From the NCBI GenBank assembly GCA_023055505.1, contig JALIRH010000026.1, positions 10,121,591-10,185,590 of the forward strand: DNA of 64,000 nt, in the 5' to 3' direction. The notes under the pieces were generated by a model. The model saw only the letters and a list, made by a program, of their open reading frames with translations. It was not told where the DNA came from and did not search any database. Positions 56,611 through 64,000 of this stretch are shown here, in pieces. Position 1 is the first letter of the stretch, and every line of letters starts with the position of its first letter. The position numbers were made by a program, and so were the translations under genes. The stretch is from Callipepla californica brunnescens (taxonomy: Eukaryota > Chordata > Aves > Galliformes > Odontophoridae).

Positions 56611-59600
56611 GTACTCCGATTTCTTTCCTTTCCGTAACTCATAAGTGTCTCTGTGAAGATGTTCTGCATGGATTTCTTCTTGGGTTAGAACTTCAAAGAA
56701 AGGCTGATGGCATCGGTTAGATACGCCTCACGTACATCCATGCACATCACCAATGTACTCCTCTGTTAATTCCTTGTGTTGCAGCGATTCTAAGGAAATG
56801 AGTGAGAAAACACGTGGAACCTTGATTTAGTAATAATTATGAATAAAAACTTATGAAAAGTTTAGTAACTTAAATAATAGAAACCACAGCAAACTCCTTT
56901 ACTACCATCTTCCTTCCCCCCCCCCCCCCCCCCCCCCGGGTAGAATGTGCAGATTACTTGATTAAGATGACGTTGTTCCAACAGCCCAGAATCTCCTGGG
57001 AGAATCAAGGAAGCATTGTGTTACATGAAAGAGCTCATGCCATCAGTGTGTTCCTTGCTTCAGGCAAATAATAGGATTTCTGTCAGTTTGGGTGCCTCCT
57101 GGGTCTCAGATAGTTTAATAGGTGGTTGAAGCTACTGCATCTAGAGAACGCAAAGATCTCATGGAAAAAATGAGAACCTGCGGTCCACTCCACACTATGA
57201 TGCCAGAAGTTCTAAATCTGTTTGCTCACCGTTAGTTGTCATCATGCATTTTCATTCATTGAGGGCCAACAATGCTAGAGACAGCAGTGCCATCATTAAT
57301 CAAGGGTTAGGTTACTATTTTGAAATGTTTACGAGGAACAGAAGAGTTTAGTGGTTTTGAATAACTGAGTTCTGCAGTTACAGATCGCTCCGTGATTTCT
57401 AGCACGGTTTATCCATTTCTCTTGAGATCTGTTTTAGCTGGCACGGCAAAAGCATTAAACCCTCAAAGCGGGAAAGTCTCAGTAGGTGGATGAGCCCTTT
57501 TACCCGCCTGTTGCAGACAGTTAAGAGAGGCGTGATTCTGTGAGAACCGCAGAAGTATTCAGATGACCTTGTAATTTATTTCTCAATATTTAGTAACGTG
57601 AAGAAAGGCTTTCACGTTAGTTGCAAACATTGTCGTACTGGAAGCACATCAGAGAGGCCTCAGCTGCTAGACTGAAGGAAGCGCTCAGAAAACTTATTTC
57701 ATGCCATTTAGGATTGCTACACAGTTTTCAAAAGGAAAGTTATCTATGGAATCCTGTTTGTTGCCTTTATCTAGAAGGATGTGAACAGCCACATCTTTTT
57801 GTATTCTGTGTACCTGGTACTAAGAAAAGCCCTGAATTCAGGCTCGAGGTCTCAAAGTTCTTAATTTAGCTGTGCAACCGAAACGCTGTTTCGCTTTGAG
57901 GGACAAGCAGCGTTCAGCATTACACCTCCTCAGCATATCCGTCAGAAGCGCCAGCCGTGAGTTAGAGTTTGGATGAATCCATGAGTTAATTTAATGTATT
58001 TTTTGGAGTATAATATTTAATCTGCAGAATTAAGGAATATTCAATCAGACAACCCAAAGTAAAAGAGAGGGGCCGTTTGTTATGGTAACAGTGCTGTTCT
58101 CTTGAACCAAACCGTGTGTTTAAGGATAAATGGAACTCTTCCTCTGTTGGAAGATAAAGGATCTATTTTATCCCCTTCCCTTTGTCAAAACTCACTTTGA
58201 AATAACTGCGTCTTTAGCTGTGGTAATTGATTGAATGAGAGTAACTGCTCATTGCCGCCTGGAGACTCTTTTTGGTATAAAATACCTTTTGTTTTATTTA
58301 CTGGAAAGAAAGATGGCTGCTTGTTCATTTTGCCTATTTCACGCGATGTTTTTTTCATCTGTTTTTAAGCAATAAGAAGCTGAGGACACCCCAGAACTTC
58401 TTCATAATGAATTTGGCTGTGAGCGACTTCCTGATGTCAGCTTCTCAGGCCCCCATATGCTTCATCAACAGCTTGCACAGAGAGTGGATCCTTGGAGATA
58501 TAGGTACTTTTTGAGACTAAATCATCTGTCACTAGCTCTACTGTCTTTAATGTATTTTAGAGCTGACAAAGTCAGCCTACGCAATGGAGGGAGCAACTCT
58601 AAACTCTGGAATTACAACCTAGGCTGTTGACACGATCTGTCCACGTGATGATACAAGTTCTCCATCACAAGATAGAAAGAAATGAGTCAACAGCAACATG
58701 TAATGATGGCCATTTCACTTCTGAGGGCAGATGTTATTGCTAAAGATGGATAGGAAATTTTCTTTTAATTATAAATATTTTTTGTTGAATTAGTTTTAGA
58801 AGAAGTTAATATGTAGAAGCGTCCACTGATATAAAATAATGTGCTCTTAGGATCGCACATTTAATTTAGGAAATGTAGAGATTTGGAAGGACTGTGCAGC
58901 AGACAAAGAAGTGTTTGAATGGTTGCAGGCTGTGGTCAAGAGCTTCACGTCCGGGTGGAGGCCAGTCATGACTGGTGTCCCCCAGGGGACTGTCTTAGGA
59001 CTGCTGCTCTTCAATGCCTTTTTTAATGATGTGGACTATGAGATCGAGCGCACCCTCAGCAAGTTTGCCTACAGCACTGAGTGGTGTGACTGATAAAATA
59101 GACAGGTTTGAGGACTGCACTTGGAAACGTAATGAGGTTTAACAAGCCGAGAGCAGGTGTTGCACTTGGGCGGAGGCGATTTCAGAGTGTGTTCAGTCTG
59201 AGAAAAGAACTCACTGCGAACAGCTCTGTGGAGAAGAACTCTAATCCACCGGAACTGAGCAGCTCTGGCAATGCCAGCTTGACACGGCGTGCGCTTGCAG
59301 CCTGGAAGGCCAAAGGTATCCTAGGCTACATCATTTTTCGAGGTATCCATTTGTCATTAGTATACAGATATCTGCTGCGGCCTGTTAAGATCAATATATT
59401 CGGCAACAGTCCAGGAAAATGTAACCTTAATTAGACTGTTTTTTCTTTGAGGCAGTTTTCCATTGACATAATGTTGCCGGCTATGGTCCGCAGTGGAGAG
59501 TAGGGCTTGTTAATACATATGTTTCTTTGTTCGTTATATATACATATGTTTTTAGTAACGAATGCTTACTTATGCAATTGCAGGACTAAGAGCATTATTA

Positions 59601-62600
59601 TAATGGGCGAAAAAGCCCGGGGCTGGGTTTATGGGTTTCTTGTGTTTTGTTTTGCGTGAGAGTGTATGTGAGAATTTATGAGATCAGGCTGTGAGAGCAA
59701 ATAAGTATGTGTTTAAGAAAAAAACTCTGACGTCGCCATTTTCTGCTCCAGGTTGTGACCTGTACGCTTTCTGCGGGGCGCTCTTTGGGATAACCTCCAT
59801 GATGACTCTGTTAGCTATTTCTGTTGACCGCTATTTGGTGATCACCAAGCCCCTGCGCTCCATCCAGTGGACCTCCAAGAAGCGCACCGTGCAGATCATT
59901 GCTGCCGTGTGGCTGTACTCGCTGGGGTGGAGCGTGGCCCCACTCCTTGGGTGGAGTATGTTGTCTGCTCACTCTTTCTTCCAGAGTTCTCGATGCAGTC
60001 TGCTTTTGCCTTGTTCAGGATCCGAACAAAATGAGGGTTAGGAAAAGTTCCTGGATGGATGTGTAGCTACTTGGCTGGTGGTTTTTTGTCACGTACTAAT
60101 TTCTACGTCTATCGCAATGCAGTACCCTGGTGTGTCGTTTTTATTTTTTGCCCTGGGTTGTGTTCGGGGTGACCAAATTGCAGGTTGGGCATTAGGCGTG
60201 TGAGAGTTTGGCAGTCAGAAGCTCCTGTTCGCGTGTGTTCTCACACAGGATACAGCCAACGCGGCTCTTGAAGGCTGTCCATACAGCGTGGCATTAGTTT
60301 TAATCACTCCATTGTTAAATCGGGAACTACACAAGCTTTGGTTATAATTGCCAATAACAAATTCCCTGTATTTTGTAGGTTCCTACGTGCCTGAGGGCTT
60401 GATGATATCCTGTACGTGGGACTATGTAACCTACTCCCCTGCAAACAGAAGTTACACCATGATTTTATGCTGCTGCGTGTTTTTTATTCCCCTGATAATA
60501 ATACTCCATTGCTATTTGTTTATGTTCTTGGCCATAAGAAGTACTGGCAGGTGAGCAGTGTAACTGATATATGTGAAACTATATTTTTCTTGAATTGGAA
60601 CATTTACTCAAAATCTTTATTAGCAGCTGTAACTGCAGAAATATTTTTGCCAGTGTGAAAACCGGAAAGGATTGTACGCGTTTGGGAGTAGGAGACAAAG
60701 TAGCCTCAGGTTGTTCTAATCTTAGCCCAAACTACGGTAATTAATACTACTTTTGATAATTTGGTAGTTATGATTACTTGTCTTTCAGATTTGCAATGAG
60801 AGGAATGGGATGCCTCTGTATTAGAGAACAGTTTTCACCTCTGAGGGATGATAAATATTGTACGGCAAAAAAAGCATCACCTGCCTGCAAGCTGCTCTGT
60901 AAACAGAGCAGACCTTGTATATATATTCTGTTTTTTGGCAGCTTTATTTTAAGCGAGTACCCCAAAAACCTTGTGGTTTACTCGAGCAGACAAACAACCA
61001 CCGAGATTAAATTTGGCTGTGCTTATTAGGATATGTTACTTCTCTCTTTCTTTCCTGTTTTGTTTTTTTTTTTTCCCTCCAAGAGTTTTACTCTGTATTT
61101 CACAGAATCGCACAGTCACAGAATTGTAGGGGTTGGAAGGGACCTCTAGAGATCATTGAGTCAAATCCCCCTGCTGAAGCAGGCTTCCTAGCCCGGATGC
61201 ACAGGTAGGCGCCCAGGCAGGTGTGAGCGTCTACAGAGAAGGAGACCCCACAGCCTCTACGGGCAGCCTGTTCCAGAGAGGTGTAGAGCTGAAGCAAAAA
61301 TTCTGCAGGGTACTGGATCTACAGAGGAATTTCCTTTTGTTCCCTAACGAGTTCATTGGATTTTAGCACAAAGCTGTGCTTTTACTTTCTCCGTCTTTGA
61401 GAACAGTGAGGGGCAGGGGTCCCTAATTCTTCACTCTCAGGGTAAGGACGTGGAAGTCCTGTCCTGCAGTCCTAAGGGCTCCTCTGCTTCAGTCCCACAG
61501 TCAGACTGAGCCTGAACAAGGTGGGATCATTGTAAAGAATGAATTACCTGCTAGATTTGTAGGCATCGGACATCAAAAGAAGAGAGAGATCAGGAAATAT
61601 GAAATCTGCTTTATTTGTGTATGCTGTTCCTCACTTCTTTGTTAGGTTACTTGCACATCTGTATCTTTCTTCTCCTTACAGAGACGTCCAAAAGCTCGGG
61701 TCCTGCAATCGCAAATCCTTCCTCTCTCAGTCCATGAAAAATGAATGGAAACTGGCGAAAATTGCATTTGTGGTCATCATTGTGTACGTCTTGTCCTGGT
61801 CTCCATACGCTTGCGTCACTTTGATTGCCTGGGCAGGGTAAGTGAAAACAGAATCCAAAGAGTACTTCTACTGAAATATAAACATGACTAGCGTTGTCTT
61901 TGGGAAGGATTTTAAATGATTGTTAATTAGCAGTGATATCGGACCCTTTGCTGAATCACAGAATCCTGTTGGTTGGAAAAGACTTTCTGAGATCTTCAAG
62001 TCCGTCCTTCGACATGTCCTACCGAGTCCCATCGCAGCACAGTTTGCCTTAGTGACGTAACTTAGTTCCCCAGGGGTCGATACTGGGGCCTGTCTTGCTC
62101 AGCATCTGTACTGATGACTTGAATGAAGGCATGGAGCGCAGTTTCAGTAGATTTGCAGATGACACCAAGTTGGGGGGAAGCGTGGATCTGTCTGGGCGTT
62201 AGGGATGTCCTACAGGGGGATATGGACAGGCTGAATTGCTGGGTTGAGGCCAACGGGTTGAAGTTCAACAAGACCAAGTGCCAGATCCTGCACTTTGGCC
62301 ACAGCAACCCCAGGCGATGCTACAGGCCTGGGGCAAAGTGGCTGAAAGACTGTGTAGAAGAAACAAACCTGGGGGTGCTGGTCGGCACTTGGCTGAACAC
62401 GAGCCAGCAGTGCTCTTGGTCACCCTCAAATAGATAATTGAATATTTGCATGTCTTTCACTCCTTGCAAATAAATGAAACCAATTATGCACTGTTAAAAA
62501 CAAGCTTTTCGTCTGAGTAAAGAATCCGTTTGAGCAAATGTAATGTTTCATCAGTGTTTGAGACCACGCAACAGAAACAGTTAAAAAGAATAATATGTTT

Positions 62601-62769
62601 CAGTGGTTTAATATTAATCCGTGGCATGGCACTGCGTAATGATTTTTTTCTTTTTTTACAGCCGAGGAAACACTCTAACACCATATTCCAAATCTGTGCC
62701 AGCTGTTATTGCTAAAGCCTCTGCAATCTACAACCCCATCATATATGCAATAATTCACCCAAGATACAG
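56477..62769 (+). CDS. melanopsin, Xenopus-type (OPN4X), 5' part; C-terminal tail beyond the window
   Basis: A light-sensitive G-protein-coupled receptor (retinal-binding opsin, Gq-type) of retinal and brain photoreceptive cells. Six coding exons join in perfect phase: 56477-56610, 58370-58503, 59752-59955, 60379-60550, 61682-61837 and 62662-62769, giving 302 codons plus 2 nt. In the joined protein: TM1 about 19-43, TM2 53-77, TM3 with Cys 91 and Tyr 94 at the vertebrate counterion site, DRY at 115-117, loop 2 with Glu 163 (YVPEG, the likely counterion) and Cys 169 for the disulfide, a sequon at Asn 180, TM6 about 240-265, TM7 with the retinal-binding Lys 285, NPIIY at 291-295 and the melanopsin-type HPRY at 299-302. 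Every key residue is intact, so the gene appears functional. The long cytoplasmic tail typical of melanopsins is not encoded in the window. Introns hold CR1 fragments. Choice of X-type over mammal-type rests on overall similarity by eye. Confidence 0.93.
56611..58369 (+). other. OPN4X intron with 22-C homopolymer
   Basis: GT-AG intron of 1,759 bp. It contains a run of 22 C followed by GGG at 56916-56940 and no coding sequence that I can support. Confidence 0.8.
58370..58503 (+). CDS. OPN4X coding exon (loop 1, TM2)
   Basis: Acceptor TGTTTTTAAG and donor ATAG|GTACTT. It starts with the last base of Ser 45, covers [10 protein letters not shown] and the LAVSDF core of TM2, and ends in phase 1 inside Gly 90. 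This is a classical melanopsin exon. Confidence 0.95.
58890..59345 (+). mobile_element. CR1 LINE fragment in OPN4X intron
   Basis: Sense-strand CR1 ORF2 remnant. The conceptual peptide '[16 protein letters not shown]' and 'ECTLSKFA'-like segments match CR1 reverse transcriptase, followed by 'cctggaaggccaaaggtatcctaggctaca'-type downstream sequence. Stops and deletions break the frame. Confidence 0.8.
59752..59955 (+). CDS. OPN4X coding exon (TM3, DRY, TM4)
   Basis: Acceptor TTTCTGCTCCAG and donor TGGA|GTATGT. It encodes residues 90-158, with Cys 91, Tyr 94 and DRY at 115-117, and the basic loop-2 segment TSKKRT. Phase 1 at both ends. Confidence 0.95.
60379..60550 (+). CDS. OPN4X coding exon (extracellular loop 2, TM5)
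   Basis: Acceptor TATTTTGTAG and donor GGCAG|GTGAGC. It encodes residues 158-215 with YVPEG (Glu 163), Cys 169, sequon N180-R-S, and TM5 through [10 protein letters not shown]. Ends in phase 2. Confidence 0.95.
61100..61310 (-). mobile_element. CR1 LINE 3'-end fragment in OPN4X intron
   Basis: Reverse-complement CR1 3' end starting near 'cacagaattgtaggggttgg' with 'gggacctctagagatcattgagt' and 'gggcagcctgttccagagag'. 5'-truncated and non-coding. Confidence 0.85.
61682..61837 (+). CDS. OPN4X coding exon (intracellular loop 3, TM6)
   Basis: Acceptor TCTCCTTACAG and donor GCAGG|GTAAGT. It encodes residues 215-267, with the loop segment [10 protein letters not shown] leading into TM6 (VLSWSPYA). 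Phase 2 at both ends. Confidence 0.95.
61952..62025 (-). mobile_element. short CR1 3'-end fragment in OPN4X intron
   Basis: 'aatcacagaatcctgttggttggaa' followed by 'gactttctgagatcttcaagtcc' is a reverse-complement CR1 3' end. It ends close to a second CR1 piece in the opposite orientation. Confidence 0.7.
62066..62415 (+). mobile_element. CR1 LINE ORF2 fragment in OPN4X intron
   Basis: Sense-strand CR1. It runs from 'ccccaggggtcgatactggggcc' (the PQGSILGP region of reverse transcriptase) through 'tttgcagatgacaccaagttgggggg' (FADDTKLGG) to 'aagtgccagatcctgcactttggcca'. It is fairly close to consensus, so it is younger than the 31.5-kb copy, but the frame is broken after GG. Confidence 0.88.
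62662..62769 (+). CDS. OPN4X coding exon (TM7, retinal lysine)
   Basis: Acceptor TTCTTTTTTTACAG and donor TACAG|GTACAG. It encodes residues 267-302 plus two bases, including Lys 285, NPIIY and HPRY. If the donor is not used, the frame runs on for 16 more codons plus a stop at 62819-62821, giving a tail-less isoform. Confidence 0.93.
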
Positions 62770-64000
62770 GTACAGTAATAGAGGCATGTCTTCAACTCTG
62801 CAAGAAAAAAAATGTTTTTAAAAATGAATGAGCAACAAGAACTGTTATTCAGCGTGTCACTAGATTTTCCTGCACTTCCTTCAAAGCGTGTCTTCGACAA
62901 AAGGCTGTGATAAATCTTTGGAGGAAGGACGGGGATTCCGTGGTGATAAAGGCAGGAATGCCACTAGGTGGCAGGGTGGATCGTCTGTACGTGGGTTGTT
63001 TTGCTCATGACGTGGGAAACCTGCTTTGACGCTGCCTGAAAGTGATTTCGGAGCTGGAGCACAGGCATCCAATTATTTTGGATGTCTGATGAATGAAGGT
63101 GTGTTTGTAAATGTTTTTACAAAATTGATGGAAATATGTCCGGAAATGGTGAAAACAAATTGTGTTTGGAAATATCCACTATCGCAACTAAGATATTTAC
63201 GTCCTTCAAGAAAACTGAGTCCATCTACTTTCTGGAAGTTGTCTAGTATTTCAGCTTTGAATTAGAGAATGGCTACTATTCAGAGGCTTGCAGAAGTTTA
63301 GGGAGAAGAAATGCGTGGGTGGCTGACATTCTGAGCCTGTATTATTTGTCTGGCCCAAAGCTACTTTGAACAAGTATGCATTTTCAAAGCACATGCCATA
63401 TATCAAACTGCTCCAATTAATTTTTTTTTTTCCCTGCCTGCATTGACTTTTATTCATGTAAGGCTGTACTAAGAAAAAGACTCTTGCCAGAACAGGATTT
63501 CGGAGCCTCTCTTTGAATCCTTTTTTTCCAGCTTCCTGATTTATATTTCAAGGTGTATCACTGACAGAAGTGTTTATACAGATTCTGTGAAAATGTTGTA
63601 TAGGCTTGGGAGTCATCCAGTCAGAAAAAGGAGTGATGCTGCGTCCCTTGCGATGCGACAAGCATGCAGCTTTAAAACTGAAAAGGCTTTGCCACAAGTC
63701 AGCTGGTGAAAATACTTTGACGCAGCCAGTTTTGCTTGGACAGTGAATAATGCATATGTATGTAAAGATCAATATTTCTGGATCATTTTGAAATCATCTA
63801 ACCGTTCACATTATGTCCTTGAAGTAATTTATCTGACGATATCATTAACGGGCCAATCTGTTCGGGCCCAAGAGGTAGAGATTTGGCAGGGGTGGTTGTA
63901 AATTGTCGTTCTGCATTGGAACTACTGAGCTGCATTAAATCTAAGTTCCCTTTGAAATCTTTCTTGAAAGCAGCCCCTAGAAATCAAGATTTTAAAAAAT
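62770..64000 (+). other. start of next OPN4X intron, nothing further recognised
   Basis: I searched for the exon encoding the start of the melanopsin cytoplasmic tail and did not find one. The sequence is unremarkable and AT-rich. The remaining tail exons are expected to the right of the window. Confidence 0.6.

Noticed and set aside
58911..59093. 60-codon open frame as a possible extra melanopsin exon
   Set aside because: It is the reverse transcriptase remnant of a CR1; the flanking opsin exons join in phase without it.
1..64000. CRISPR arrays, operons, bacterial promoters, rRNA or tRNA genes
   Set aside because: None seen; the tandem repeats present are microsatellites, homopolymers or the coding heptads of the provirus.

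Overview
The window looks like a piece of a bird genome, most likely chicken or a close galliform. The evidence is scattered 3'-end fragments of CR1 LINEs, a compact opsin gene with short introns that encodes the Xenopus-type (OPN4X) melanopsin, and one full-length avian-type endogenous retrovirus (ERV). Nothing suggests bacterial, plasmid or phage DNA. Most of the 64 kb is non-coding, and most short open frames in it are chance.

Layout. 1-21.3 kb: AT-rich non-coding DNA with CR1 fragments (about 6.5, 9.8, 15.4 and 18.8 kb) and simple repeats. 21,336-21,442: a good candidate first coding exon (+ strand) of a gene I do not recognise. 21.4-34.4 kb: non-coding, with CR1 remnants at about 25.4 and 31.5-32.2 kb. 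34,432-39,701: a complete provirus with 5-bp target-site duplications, two 574-bp LTRs that differ at one base, a tRNA-Lys1,2 primer-binding site, a 195-codon leading ORF and, in the same frame after one UAG, an uninterrupted protease-RT-RNase H-integrase ORF. No env is present. 39.7-55.5 kb: non-coding, with a ~250-bp direct duplication (41.06 and 44.32 kb), a CpG-dense block at 44.6-44.87 kb that could be a promoter, and several exon-like segments. 55.6-62.8 kb: the 5' part of OPN4X on the + strand, with one probable 5' UTR exon and six coding exons in perfect phase, covering TM1 to TM7 and the start of helix 8. The C-terminal tail exons lie beyond the window.

The most unusual item is the provirus. 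The slot where gag should be holds a short protein with a hydrophobic N terminus and sixteen exact heptads encoded by 21-bp repeats. It has no visible capsid homology region or zinc knuckle. A strong C6/G6 hairpin sits 6 nt after the UAG that separates it from pol, which suggests stop-codon readthrough. A coiled-coil ORF inside a chicken LTR element recalls the ENS-1/ERNI family; that link is a hypothesis and needs an alignment. The near-identical LTRs imply a very recent insertion, about 17 kb upstream of OPN4X and in the same orientation.
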